Source of the DNA: Colwellia sp. TT2012
GTDB lineage: Bacteria; Pseudomonadota; Gammaproteobacteria; Enterobacterales; Alteromonadaceae
Length of the DNA: 64,000 nucleotides
Direction of reading: 5' to 3'
NCBI RefSeq assembly: GCF_001440345.1
Contig: NZ_LJYX01000002.1
Span: forward strand, 62,001-126,000
In this document: positions 37,349 through 47,022 of the stretch, one piece after another
How positions within the stretch are numbered: position 1 is the first letter of the stretch
Layout of the letters: each line of letters opens with the position of its first letter
The notes under the pieces: model-generated
What the model was told of the DNA's origin: nothing
Database searches by the model: none
The model's input: the letters and a program-made list of their open reading frames with translations, nothing else
Program-made: the position numbers and the translations under genes

Positions 37349-37381
37349 AAGCGTGCAGATGTTCATCAGCACGCTTTTTTT
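37349..37381 (+). terminator. Terminator between chemoreceptor and LRR-kinase genes
   Basis: AAGCGTGC and GCACGCTT form an 8-bp stem followed by a run of seven T. It serves the chemoreceptor gene and, more weakly, the converging LRR-kinase gene. Confidence 0.85.
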
Positions 37382-37387
37382 GTGCTG

Positions 37388-38656
37388 TTAATAGTGTACT
37401 CGCTCATTTAATACCTTAAACGCTTCACTAGCTCTATCTTCTTCAGCGCAAATAGTTAATAAATCTTCAATAAAATTATTTAGCGCTCGGTGTTCAATTT
37501 GTCGTACTTTTTCTTGCTGTACTGGCGTTAACATTTGATAGCTAGTAGCAGCACCAAAGTCGCCAAAAATGATATTACCTTGAGTATCAAATAAGGTGTT
37601 ATGGGCGTATAAATCACCGTGACATACTTTGCTTTTATGTATGTGGTTAAAGACATCTTCCATTTGCTGCACTATGTTGGTGATGAGGGTAATAGTTAAA
37701 CTAAAACCTTGTGGAAATGTGTCACGGGTACAACTTTTAAAGCAAGGTGGCAGACCTAGGTTTTTATAGTGTTCAGGAATTAAATTCATGATTAACGCTA
37801 GGTACTTACCTCCTGAGTTTAAGTCTTCCTTCACTTGCGCCAACGATTGTATTAAATTTGGGTGATTACCGACTTGCAAACACGCTTGTAATTCATCTTC
37901 TGGGTAGCCGTCACTGGTTACGTCACCTTTAAATACTTTTACGGCAATGTCATCAGGGAATTGAGACTGGGCACTATGCCAATGGGCTTTTGAAATAACG
38001 CCAGAAGCGCCTTGGCCAAGGACATGCTCTAAATTGTAGCTAGCTGATGATAGCTCAGGTACCGATTTCGCCTTAGCTTTTTCTCTGGCACTAAGTTCTG
38101 AGAATGGGTTACCGGCAAAAGCCAGCCAAGCTAACTTTGGTAAGTTTAATAACTGCTCAGGACATTCAGTTAACTTATTGGCTGAAATTCGAATCAGTTC
38201 AAGGTTATGAGCTCGGGCTAATGATTGCGGTAATTGCGTTAAGCGGTTACCTGCTAAGGCTAGCTTTTGTAATCTAGGTCGTTCACCTAAAGAGTCAGGT
38301 AAGGTGGTAATTTGATTATCGGTTAATATTAACCAACGCAATTTCGTCGGCAGTGAGTTTGGCGCTACGTGTGTTATTTGGTTTGATTTAAAGCCAACCA
38401 TCTCTAAGTTAGGTAACTTTCCTAACACTTCGGGCAGGTGTGAAAATTTATTTTGCGAAGCGAAAATTATCTTCAATTTGGTTAGTTGTACGAGTTCTTC
38501 CGGAAGCGATGACAAGTCATTACTTGATAAGTCGAGTATCTCTAAACTGTCAGCCAAGGTTAAAATTTCTAGGGGGAATTCGGTTAAATTTTCAGCGAGT
38601 TTTAACTGATTAATGCCGGCGAGTTCACCAGAGCGAAGCTGAGCAAGAGTATGCAA
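37388..38656 (-). CDS. Leucine-rich-repeat protein kinase
   Basis: The 422 residues start with about seven leucine-rich repeats (LDLSSNDLSSLPEEL, LILTDNQITTLPDSL, LALAGNRLTQLPQSL and others, about 15-190). A eukaryotic-type protein-kinase domain follows: glycine loop LGQGASGV (213-220), lysine K240 (IAVKVFKG), catalytic loop HGDLYAHN (346-353, D348) and DFG (366-368). The HRD arginine is glycine, as in many non-RD kinases. There is no membrane helix or signal, so it should act in the cytoplasm. It appears to be a single gene; substrates are unknown. Confidence 0.9.
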   Translation of the reverse strand: MHTLAQLRSGELAGINQLKLAENLTEFPLEILTLADSLEILDLSSNDLSSLPEELVQLTKLKIIFASQNKFSHLPEVLGKLPNLEMVGFKSNQITHVAPNSLPTKLRWLILTDNQITTLPDSLGERPRLQKLALAGNRLTQLPQSLARAHNLELIRISANKLTECPEQLLNLPKLAWLAFAGNPFSELSAREKAKAKSVPELSSASYNLEHVLGQGASGVISKAHWHSAQSQFPDDIAVKVFKGDVTSDGYPEDELQACLQVGNHPNLIQSLAQVKEDLNSGGKYLALIMNLIPEHYKNLGLPPCFKSCTRDTFPQGFSLTITLITNIVQQMEDVFNHIHKSKVCHGDLYAHNTLFDTQGNIIFGDFGAATSYQMLTPVQQEKVRQIEHRALNNFIEDLLTICAEEDRASEAFKVLNERVHY

Positions 38657-38784
38657 AATAAAGCGTCCATAAGAGTGATTGAAAATGGCGCTAGTGTACT
38701 TAAATTCTGGCTGTAATGCTCATGCTATACGATCTAATGTGAATTTCCGCCACATTAGTCAAGCGAGTTTGTGGTTTTACTTTT

Positions 38785-38822
38785 TGAAAAAAGCACCTAG
38801 GCTCATAACTGAAACTAGGTGC
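38785..38822 (-). terminator. Terminator after the chitinase cluster
   Basis: GCACCTAG and CTAGGTGC form an 8-bp stem. On the minus strand it is followed by TTTTTTC. It lies about 105 bases past the last chitinase stop. Confidence 0.75.
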
Positions 38823-38927
38823 AAAAGTGTAGGGAGTTAATTAGTCGCCTTGTAGCAAAATCCTGTAATCAAGGTAGGAGTCCACTTCCGTGTGAGAAAG
38901 ACGGGTAATTAGTTACAGCATTTATTC

Positions 38928-41546
38928 TTACTTTTTCCACACACTGGCAACACCAGGCTGTTCACCTTTAGTCCACCAAGCAGCGGTATACGTTACGTTA
39001 TTATGTGACACTTTATCGCCGCCGTTATACACTAAATCTGCGCGCCATGCTCTTACTTGGCCATCATCAGGAATAACTTCCGACCATGCAGCACTTTGAT
39101 CTGGCTGTTCACCTTTAGTCCACCAATTGGCTTTATAAGTTACCTCGTTATAAATAACAGTATCGCCAGTATTATAGATTTTACTGCTGTCCCAAGTACC
39201 ACTGCCGCCGGTATCTTTGTTAGTTACCGTAACGGTGAAACTTTGTGAAGTAACCGCAGTACCATCACTAACGTCAACACTTACCGTATAACTAGTATCA
39301 GCAGTTACGTCGCCAGCCGTTAAGGTGATATTGGCACCTGAGCCTGCAAGTGTTAAACCGGTAGGTACTTGCCAGGTGTAAGTTAGTGCGTCGTTATCAG
39401 CATCTGTAGCAACAACAGTAATACTTGCTGGCATTGTTTCTTCTAGCGTTACATCACTAATAACGTTAACAACAGGCGCAGTATTACCCGTACTCGGTGC
39501 AACGACGGTTAATGTGGTAGATTTACTTACATTTGTTTTACCATCAGATACTGTCAGGGTTAATACATAGTTAGTATTTTTTGTTACAGTACTTGCGGTT
39601 ATATCAACATTAGCAGCATTAGTTGCGCCCGTTGTTAAGGCACTATCAACGGCCCAGCTATAGGTTAAGGCATCATTATCGGCATCCGTTGCTGTCGCTG
39701 CGATAGTAATCATTTCACCAGCGTTAACCGAAAAGCTACTCGCTAATGAAATCACCGGTTTTTTGTTAATTGGACCAACACTACCACCTAAACCTTCATG
39801 CATGGCATTAAGAATATCGCCATTATCAGCATCAATTTCCCAGGCAAATAAACCACCTAAACCACTGGCTTTAACATATTGACCTTTAGCAATAACAGAA
39901 CGTGGGCTATCGTAAGTCACTAAAGTGCCTGATTGCTTGTTCCATACATAAGCAGCATCAGCCATTTCATCATAACCAACTTCAAAACCATTAACACCAG
40001 TACCGGCAGCGCCAACCATATGCTGAGCAAGGCCTTTGTAATCAATAATGCCAGCTTCCCAAACACCTTGGGTAGTAGAGCCAGTAAGTTTACCAGTACC
40101 GTCAGCAGTCATGGGGTTGTCTAAAATGCTGGTGTTATCAGGTGATACGCCTTGCCAGCCACGACCATACATAGCGGTACCAACAACAATTTTCTTCGCC
40201 GGTACGCCTTGTGCTAATAATAAATCTACCGCATTGGTGATGGTATAAGCAGGGCCTTTACGTGGTTCGCCTTTATCATCCAAACCCGTGCCATTACATT
40301 CATCAACACTCAAATGGCTACCACAATTTAAACCAGTTTGATGACCGGTAACGTTGTTCCAGCCGCCAAAAAAGTCATAAGTCATGGCAAAAATGTAATC
40401 CATAAACTGCGCAGCTGCGGCGTAGTCGACATCTTCAATTTTGTCATAACCTGAGCCGATTGCTGAGGTTAATTCATAGGTGCGACCGGTATCCGCTTCT
40501 AACTCGTTTAACATGGTGCGCAACTCTTGCATTAAAGCAACATAAGCTGGACCATCATTAATCGGGTCACCTAATGTTGATGAAGCACCACTACCACCAG
40601 GAAATTCCCAGTCAATATCAACGCCGTCGTAGAATTTCCATGTTTTTAAGAATTTCTTCATTGAGGCAACAAACACATCACGGTTAGCTTTCTCAGTAAA
40701 ACCATAGAAAGGGTCTGATAACGTCCAGCCACCAACAGAAGGCAGTATTTTTAAATCAGGGTTACGTTGTTTTAACGCCATCAACTGCGCGTAGGTACCA
40801 CGAATAGGCTCGTTTGAGTTTATACCGGGTAAGGTTTTTTGTACTGCTGCCCAGGGGTCATGAATAACCACTTCATAATCAGCCGAGCCAGCACAGGCTT
40901 TTTCTAATGCGCGCCAGCTATTGCCATTCTCTATTTCTTTGAGTGACTCATTAGCGCCACAAATTGGAATAAAGCCGTATAATAAATGCGTTAAGTTATC
41001 CGCGGGTATTTGGCTAACATCATAACCACGGCCGTAAATTCCCCACTCAACAAAATAAGCACCAACAACATTATCTATCTGTTTTGGATAGCTTTTATTA
41101 TTCGGATCTATATTCATGGTTAGGGGGGCTAAATGACCGCCATCGGTATCGGCAATAACGATTTCTTTTTGCGCACTGGTTGCACACACTGTGCCTTCAC
41201 ACAATTCGATAGTTAGCTGATGACGACCAGATCTATCATAAGGAAAGTTAATAACGCCGCTTTTAGTGCCTGCAGCGAAAGTGCCTTGATTAACCAGTGC
41301 ATTATCGAAATACACTTTGTAGCTATCGCCACCAGAGCCGCTCCAGGAATTCCATTTAATAGAAATATCAACTTGCTCTTTTACTGTCACTAAATCTTTA
41401 TAGGAGCCATTGCCTTCAAGGTCTACTTCTACAAAAGAGTAGGTTTGTGGGGTCCAATCTATACTTGGTGCAGCGGGTGCTGCCGCAGCTTGTTGCGATG
41501 ATAGTGCGGCACTGATTGCGCACATTGTCAGTAATCTTCTATTCAT
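38928..41546 (-). CDS. Secreted GH18 chitinase (ChiA-like) with two CBM5/12 modules
   Basis: The 872 residues comprise a signal peptide (about 1-23), a ChiA-type N-terminal fibronectin-like domain (about 24-135), a GH18 barrel (about 155-590) with the catalytic motif DGVDIDWEF (E314, close in number to Glu315 of Serratia ChiA), two PKD/Ig-like linkers (about 595-775), and two chitin-binding CBM5/12 modules at the end (YKANWWTKGEQPD and YTAAWWTKGEQPG). It should cut chitin processively outside the cell. It is last of three chitin genes on the strand. The enzyme class is firm. Confidence 0.96.
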   Translation of the reverse strand: MNRRLLTMCAISAALSSQQAAAAPAAPSIDWTPQTYSFVEVDLEGNGSYKDLVTVKEQVDISIKWNSWSGSGGDSYKVYFDNALVNQGTFAAGTKSGVINFPYDRSGRHQLTIELCEGTVCATSAQKEIVIADTDGGHLAPLTMNIDPNNKSYPKQIDNVVGAYFVEWGIYGRGYDVSQIPADNLTHLLYGFIPICGANESLKEIENGNSWRALEKACAGSADYEVVIHDPWAAVQKTLPGINSNEPIRGTYAQLMALKQRNPDLKILPSVGGWTLSDPFYGFTEKANRDVFVASMKKFLKTWKFYDGVDIDWEFPGGSGASSTLGDPINDGPAYVALMQELRTMLNELEADTGRTYELTSAIGSGYDKIEDVDYAAAAQFMDYIFAMTYDFFGGWNNVTGHQTGLNCGSHLSVDECNGTGLDDKGEPRKGPAYTITNAVDLLLAQGVPAKKIVVGTAMYGRGWQGVSPDNTSILDNPMTADGTGKLTGSTTQGVWEAGIIDYKGLAQHMVGAAGTGVNGFEVGYDEMADAAYVWNKQSGTLVTYDSPRSVIAKGQYVKASGLGGLFAWEIDADNGDILNAMHEGLGGSVGPINKKPVISLASSFSVNAGEMITIAATATDADNDALTYSWAVDSALTTGATNAANVDITASTVTKNTNYVLTLTVSDGKTNVSKSTTLTVVAPSTGNTAPVVNVISDVTLEETMPASITVVATDADNDALTYTWQVPTGLTLAGSGANITLTAGDVTADTSYTVSVDVSDGTAVTSQSFTVTVTNKDTGGSGTWDSSKIYNTGDTVIYNEVTYKANWWTKGEQPDQSAAWSEVIPDDGQVRAWRADLVYNGGDKVSHNNVTYTAAWWTKGEQPGVASVWKK

Positions 41547-41660
41547 AATTGCCTCTTATTATAATATTGCTGAATTTTATACCCTTGGTATTATCAGCAT
41601 TGTTGTTGGTATTATTTTGTGGGGGATTCTTGAGCAAAGGCCTTTTCCTAAGGCAGGGAA

Positions 41661-43253
41661 TTAACGTTTTTGCCAAACCTTGCTGACATCAGGCTGGTCA
41701 CCTTTGGTCCACCATTTGGCTTGGTAGTTAATTTGTTGATAGCTAACCACAGCACCTTGAGAGTATTCATTTTTAGCATGCCAAATGACCATGCTACCGT
41801 CGGTGGGTGAGTCGAGTTGCCAAGCATTGCCGCTGCTAGGAAATTGGTTTTTATTCCACCATTTGGCCGAATATGCTTTATTTTCATAACTAACTTTATC
41901 GCCAGTAGAGTAGGCTGTAGTACTTTGCCATAGCGGAACGCTTGGCTCGACTGGGCTGTTAGTGACCGTGACGGTAAAGCTTTTTGTGGTGGTTAACAGG
42001 CCATCTGAAACTTCGACACTGAGGTTAAAGTTAGTGTCGTTATCAACAGCCGGGGCAACTATAGTGATATTGGCATCAGTGCCGGTATAGCTTATTTCAT
42101 TAGGTATTTGCCAAGTGAAGTCCAAGTTCACTTGTTCATCATCAAAGGCATGCACATGAATGTCCTGTGCGGTAGACTCTGCTATAACAATATTGGCAAT
42201 GTCATTTACTATCGGTGCGGTATTTACTGGTGCAGCTTGGATAGTGAGAGCAAAAGTATGATCTTTATCGGTTAGATAAGTGACATTGCTGAGTAAGTTT
42301 GTTGAATCAAAAGCAATATCACCTTGGGCATCTTCTACACCAATATTAAGTAAGTGGCTGTAATCAAGGTTCAATGATTGCGCAAAGTCACTGGCCCAAC
42401 TTGCATGATTTAACTCGGTTATGGTGAGCTGTTGCTTTATTAACTCTTGGCCGGTAGCGTTGAATACTCGTAAGCTGACGGTTTCACCAGCAACTACTTC
42501 TTGCCCTTGTTTTACGTAGAAACCAGCATCGAACCAAGTGTCAGGCTGAACATTATCTCGGACTATGGTGATGTCACTACAGTTATAAAAGCCCTCACCA
42601 GCTGCGTCATCTCGCTGCCAGCGGCTATATAAAATGGCATCGCCAACTCTATCTGCGGGTATGTTGACATCCATCTGATAAAAACGTCTGCCATCGTCAT
42701 CTTTAATGAAATCGACATTAGCGTGTGACTGCACCAAGGTGATATCTGACCAAGTTAGTGGCATGGTGTTGCCATCATAGTTAGGGTTAGATAAATAAAA
42801 CTGCCAGAAGCTAGGGTTATGTGGCGTGCTGGCTAAAAACTTTATTTTTATATCGCCATTGGCATTTGGCACCACGTCACTGCGTTGCCAATAAGGTGAA
42901 GGCAAGTTCATGCCTTTTTTCTTGTCATCGCCACCGGCACATAAAGTACCATCGGGTATGTTGGCTTTCACGGCAGCTAAATTAGTATAATCAGCAGTAT
43001 TGACTGCAAATTCATGATGCTGGACAAATTGAAAGTGACCAGAGCTTAAGTAAGCGGCACGACAAGCCGCATTGGGAATATTAGAGCCATCTTCAGGCCA
43101 CCAGTAACCTTGTTGTAATTGACAAAATGCTTGGCGAGCCATAGGGCTGAACATATAACCATGGGCAGCAACTTGCATACTGGCGCCAGATAAGACACTG
43201 GTTAGTACTAAAGCCAAGGTAGTGGACTTAAATTTTAGCTGATTTTTAGACAT
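41661..43253 (-). CDS. Secreted AA10 lytic polysaccharide monooxygenase with two CBM5/12 modules
   Basis: A copper enzyme that cuts crystalline chitin by oxidation and opens it for chitinases. The signal peptide ends exactly before H31 (HGYMFSP), so the mature N-terminal histidine forms the copper brace with H145 (ASTPHNPSFWQFY). A GbpA-like middle region, a PKD/Ig-like domain and two CBM5/12 modules (YSAKWWNKNQFP and YQAKWWTKGDQPD) follow. It lies between the two chitinase genes. A long palindrome sits just ahead of its Shine-Dalgarno sequence AGGGGAA. Confidence 0.95.
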   Translation of the reverse strand: MSKNQLKFKSTTLALVLTSVLSGASMQVAAHGYMFSPMARQAFCQLQQGYWWPEDGSNIPNAACRAAYLSSGHFQFVQHHEFAVNTADYTNLAAVKANIPDGTLCAGGDDKKKGMNLPSPYWQRSDVVPNANGDIKIKFLASTPHNPSFWQFYLSNPNYDGNTMPLTWSDITLVQSHANVDFIKDDDGRRFYQMDVNIPADRVGDAILYSRWQRDDAAGEGFYNCSDITIVRDNVQPDTWFDAGFYVKQGQEVVAGETVSLRVFNATGQELIKQQLTITELNHASWASDFAQSLNLDYSHLLNIGVEDAQGDIAFDSTNLLSNVTYLTDKDHTFALTIQAAPVNTAPIVNDIANIVIAESTAQDIHVHAFDDEQVNLDFTWQIPNEISYTGTDANITIVAPAVDNDTNFNLSVEVSDGLLTTTKSFTVTVTNSPVEPSVPLWQSTTAYSTGDKVSYENKAYSAKWWNKNQFPSSGNAWQLDSPTDGSMVIWHAKNEYSQGAVVSYQQINYQAKWWTKGDQPDVSKVWQKR

Positions 43254-43264
43254 AGAGTTCCCCT

Positions 43265-43292
43265 AGCGATAAATACTTAAGTATTTATCGCT
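43265..43292. promoter_or_regulatory. 28-bp perfect palindrome before the LPMO start
   Basis: AGCGATAAATACTT is followed directly by its reverse complement. On the minus-strand mRNA it would fold into a stable hairpin ending 11 bases before the LPMO start. It could end or shield the upstream chitinase transcript, or be an operator. There is no T run, so strong termination is unlikely. Confidence 0.6.
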
Positions 43293-43330
43293 GGTTAATT
43301 ATTAAAAAATATTTGAATTAATTGCTGCGT

Positions 43331-46300
43331 TTATAAACTACAGACGTCATCCCAGTCAGCGCCGCCTGGCTCTGAGCTTGTCCACCACTTTGCTTTAAAT
43401 ACAGCATTGTTGTGCACAACCATATCGCCTTGATTGGCATGGCTAGAGTTACCGGCCCAGTCTTTTTGCGGGAATTCTGGGTAGACCGATAATGTCGCAA
43501 CATCAACGCCGTCACATGCATCGCCTGTTCCGCCACCTGTGTCACCGCCGCCAGATGTTGCTTCCGGTAAGCTTGGGTACTCAGCTTTGAAGGCAAAAAC
43601 TTTACCGTCTTTTTCTATGGTGAAGTTAACTGGGCCACTAATTGGCATGTAGTACATCACCTGAGCATTCACGGTTTGACCTGGTGCAAATGGTTCAGCT
43701 GCGCCGCCCCATTCGTCAGTCAAGGTAATTGAGAAACGATGGTAATCATTTTCAAAACCGCCAATGTTATCACCAGCAGCATTAGAGGCATTGTTATCAA
43801 TAGCCATGTTAAGTTTTTTAGTGGCATTCCAATTTGACTTGAATATGGCTGACGTAGATACGGGCACATCAAATGATATTTTTGCCCCTGAAAAATCAAT
43901 GGTAGAGTTGTTAGTAAAGGCAAAAGTAGGACTAATAGGGTAGTTATCATCACCACTTGGGAAGTCTTTAGCGGTAAAGCTTACATCAACCATTTCTGCT
44001 GGTTTTATAAAGTTCTTATTACCTTTATCTATACCATAGGGTGTACCACTTTGATTGAATTTGTCATAAGCAATGGTGGTCATGGTTGAGCCCATAAAGT
44101 ACTCACCCTTTGTGACATCATAATCAAAATCACCAGCGAGTTCCCAGAACATTACGCCACCTAAACCATTATCGATAACGTAATCAACTTTAGTTGCCAT
44201 AGATTCTTCATCTTCGGTTGAGATAAAGACTTTTTTACTGTCGTTCCATAACCAAGGTGCAATGGCAACGCTGTCATAATGACGGGTATAAGTGCCCGTT
44301 AATTTATCACTTGGCTCATTTTCTGGATCAAGGCCGTAAGCGGCTGAGTAGCTGCCGACAATACCTTTTTCTAAGTTTTTAATGTGCCATAGTGGGTTAG
44401 AGCCAGCAGGCACTTCACGATCATTTTCGGTATCATGCCAAAGGTTGTCGATACCGACAGCGCCATTACCGCAGCTATTTTTATCGCCTTTACCTGTACC
44501 TTTAGGACAGTTAGCTTGATCTGGGAAAGCTGCTTGGCCCCATAAACCATTGGTACCACCAGTAACATCTTTAAAACCACGGGTGTAATAAGGAATACCA
44601 ATATTGATACGACCAGCGGATAAACCACCGCGGAAGTATTTAACCGCCCAGTCGGTATTTAAATAACCAATGCCTTCAAACTCTTTAGTGCCGTAGACAT
44701 CCCATGCGGCTAGCTCAGAATCTAAACCGGTATCAAACAAGGAAGCATTGTGACCTACGTGTGAATTCCATGCACCGTGCAAGTCGTAAGACATGATATT
44801 TACGTAATCAAGATATTGTGTTGCTTGGAAGGTTTCCATACCGCGTAATAAGTAACCCGATGATGGTGAAGCTATGGTCAGTAAATAATGTTTACCAGCC
44901 GCTTCACCGGCAATATCGAGACTTTCACGTAATGATTTCATTAATACCTGATAGGAAGCATTTAGATGAGCTCGACGGGCATTCGAAAAAGTGAAATCGT
45001 CTGGATGACCAGAGTCCGCCATTGATGATGGGTATTCGTAATCAATATCAACACCATCGAAACCGTATTTTTCAATAAATTCAACCGCGCTGGCGCTAAA
45101 GGCTGAGATTGCTGCATGATTAACTGTGCCATCGGCATTGGTGGTTAAGGTATAAAAACCGCCATCAGCAACACGACCATTGTCAGCAAAGTGACCACCT
45201 GTTTCAGCCCAACCGCCTACCGAAATTAAGGTTTTTACCTTAGGGTGTAACTTTTTATATTTATTTAACAGGTTGAAGTGACCTTTGTACGGCAAGCTAG
45301 GATCAAGCTCTGCACCGACAACACCAGGCCATTCCATATTGGTGGCAGGATTGTTGGCTGAATTTGGCTCACCAATGGATACTTTATTGTTAGCGTCTAT
45401 ATGGGCAAAGGCGTAATTGATATGGGTGACCTTGTCCCAGGGAATATCATTAACCAAGTAACTTGGTTGATTGTTTGCGCCATTTCGCCAACTGGTGAAG
45501 TAACCAATAATACGGCGCGGGTGATCTACGCCCATCAACTCACGACCATCTTGATCGTAAATTGTACAGTATGGCGTGTTCACGCCTGGCGTTTGGTATA
45601 AGCCTTCAGGGCGACAGGCGTCAGCATCGTTACCTGTTTGTCCATCGGTAACTACGGTAAAGTTGATAGTATTACTGAGTGCAGTTGCACCCTGGTCATC
45701 GGTTGCTGCAACAGTAAAAGCTTGCGGACCTAAGGCGGTTGCTGTCCAGGTAAAGCTGCCTGAAGCGGCATCGATGGTATTTATCAGTACACCATTGTTA
45801 AGTAACGATAACTGAGTCACTTGACCGTCGCTATCAGTGGCGGAATATTCAAAATTTATGGTATTCGCCACTAAAATTTTACTGGGCAAGGTTGCCATTA
45901 ATGTTGCCGTTGGTGCTTCATTGACCGGAGGCGTATCTTTAGCTGTTACCGTTAGTGTGGTGTTTTCCGTACTCGCTTGTGCACCTTTATCATCAAAGGC
46001 AATTGCTTTTAACAGATGTTCACCTAAGACTGCAGACCAAGTGAATTGGTAGGGCGAGCTAGTTAACGTAGTTAACATAACATCGTCTAAATACAGTTCA
46101 ATTTTGGCAACACTACCATCTTCATCAGCAGCGAACACGGAAAAGACAACGCTGTCATTTTTAAAGAAAGAACTATTTTTTGCCGGTGAGATGATAGACA
46201 CAGTAGGTGGACTGTTTTCAACCACGACACCAGCACAAGTGCCTAGGTTTTGCCATTCTTGCCATTCGCCAGAATGAGTTACCGGGTCGGTCTTGTTCCA

Positions 46301-46483
46301 CCAGTTTGCTTTAAACGCTTGCTCAGCTGATTTTACTATTTGCTCTGCTACCGATACTTGCTCTGCTTGCCATTGGGTTAAATTACTACAATCATAAGTG
46401 GCCGCATAAACAGAATTACTCAGTAAAGCGACGAATAGCGCACTTAACTTTAAGGCCTTATTTATTTTTATTATTTGTTCCAT
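43331..46483 (-). CDS. Large secreted GH18 chitinase with N- and C-terminal chitin-binding modules
   Basis: The 1050 residues comprise a signal peptide (about 1-28), a CBM5/12-like module (about 29-83, FKANWWNKTDPV), two Ig-like domains (about 90-180 and 188-278), a GH18 barrel (about 322-840) with DGVDIDYEYP (E483 catalytic) and SVGGWAETGG, a beta-sandwich domain rich in aromatic residues (about 870-985), and a terminal CBM5/12 module (FKAKWWTSSEPG). First gene of the chitin cluster; AAGGAAGAGT precedes the ATG. The different barrel sequence suggests a role complementary to the ChiA-like enzyme. Confidence 0.95.
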   Translation of the reverse strand: MEQIIKINKALKLSALFVALLSNSVYAATYDCSNLTQWQAEQVSVAEQIVKSAEQAFKANWWNKTDPVTHSGEWQEWQNLGTCAGVVVENSPPTVSIISPAKNSSFFKNDSVVFSVFAADEDGSVAKIELYLDDVMLTTLTSSPYQFTWSAVLGEHLLKAIAFDDKGAQASTENTTLTVTAKDTPPVNEAPTATLMATLPSKILVANTINFEYSATDSDGQVTQLSLLNNGVLINTIDAASGSFTWTATALGPQAFTVAATDDQGATALSNTINFTVVTDGQTGNDADACRPEGLYQTPGVNTPYCTIYDQDGRELMGVDHPRRIIGYFTSWRNGANNQPSYLVNDIPWDKVTHINYAFAHIDANNKVSIGEPNSANNPATNMEWPGVVGAELDPSLPYKGHFNLLNKYKKLHPKVKTLISVGGWAETGGHFADNGRVADGGFYTLTTNADGTVNHAAISAFSASAVEFIEKYGFDGVDIDYEYPSSMADSGHPDDFTFSNARRAHLNASYQVLMKSLRESLDIAGEAAGKHYLLTIASPSSGYLLRGMETFQATQYLDYVNIMSYDLHGAWNSHVGHNASLFDTGLDSELAAWDVYGTKEFEGIGYLNTDWAVKYFRGGLSAGRINIGIPYYTRGFKDVTGGTNGLWGQAAFPDQANCPKGTGKGDKNSCGNGAVGIDNLWHDTENDREVPAGSNPLWHIKNLEKGIVGSYSAAYGLDPENEPSDKLTGTYTRHYDSVAIAPWLWNDSKKVFISTEDEESMATKVDYVIDNGLGGVMFWELAGDFDYDVTKGEYFMGSTMTTIAYDKFNQSGTPYGIDKGNKNFIKPAEMVDVSFTAKDFPSGDDNYPISPTFAFTNNSTIDFSGAKISFDVPVSTSAIFKSNWNATKKLNMAIDNNASNAAGDNIGGFENDYHRFSITLTDEWGGAAEPFAPGQTVNAQVMYYMPISGPVNFTIEKDGKVFAFKAEYPSLPEATSGGGDTGGGTGDACDGVDVATLSVYPEFPQKDWAGNSSHANQGDMVVHNNAVFKAKWWTSSEPGGADWDDVCSL

Positions 46484-46527
46484 ACTCTTCCTTTACATTT
46501 ATTTAACATCATTCATCATGTTATTTA

Positions 46528-46555
46528 AAAGTAACACATAAGTTTTAAAGGTCAA
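46528..46555 (-). promoter_or_regulatory. Promoter candidate for the chitin cluster
   Basis: On the minus strand TTGACC (46555-46550) and TACTTT (46533-46528) are 16 bases apart, about 45 bases before the ATG of the first chitinase. A reasonable sigma-70-type promoter by sequence only. Confidence 0.45.
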
Positions 46556-46667
46556 TATGTCGCCATTTGTAGACAAAAATTAGCAGGATAATAATTAGTT
46601 TGTTTTTATTTAGTAAAATCAGTTGGTTGAGAATGTTTTCAGAACGACAGTAAAAAACTGTAATTTT

Positions 46668-46697
46668 AGACATATTCAGACATATTCAGACATATTT
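46668..46697. repeat. 10-bp direct repeat, three copies
   Basis: AGACATATTC occurs three times in a row, the last ending in T. The 10-bp period places each copy on the same face of the helix, as for a cooperative DNA-binding protein. It lies about 185 bases before the first chitinase gene. Confidence 0.6.
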
Positions 46698-47022
46698 GGA
46701 TGTATATGGTGGTGTTAATGGGATGTTAATTATATTGTAGCTGTTGTTTAATAGGACTGTCAGGTTAAAAAATAATCATTTGAATATTAAGTTATAAGGT
46801 ATTCCAAATAAATATATACTACTTGTTTTTTGTGGCGAATAAGATAAAAAGTCTCAAAAAATTAAAGGTTTAGCGAGTGATATTTAGAGTTTTTATTCTA
46901 TTTTTAGTGTGTAAAAGACCATAAGTAAGTTATTAATAACGATTGGTGCAATCAATATAGATGCAGTGAAATTGTACTGGTCCGTTAACTTTGCCGATGT
47001 AATATTAGTTAAAGTAACTGGC

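Larger units (their letters stand above)
46484..47022. other. Long A+T-rich upstream region of the chitin cluster
   Basis: No gene in 539 bases. Nearest the chitinase start is a promoter candidate (46528-46555). Further out are a 10-bp triple repeat (46668-46697) and a small palindrome, CAGT-AAAAA-ACTG (46648-46660). The rest, to the end of the CPBP gene, is plain A+T-rich sequence. The length and repeats fit a controlled promoter. Confidence 0.45.
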
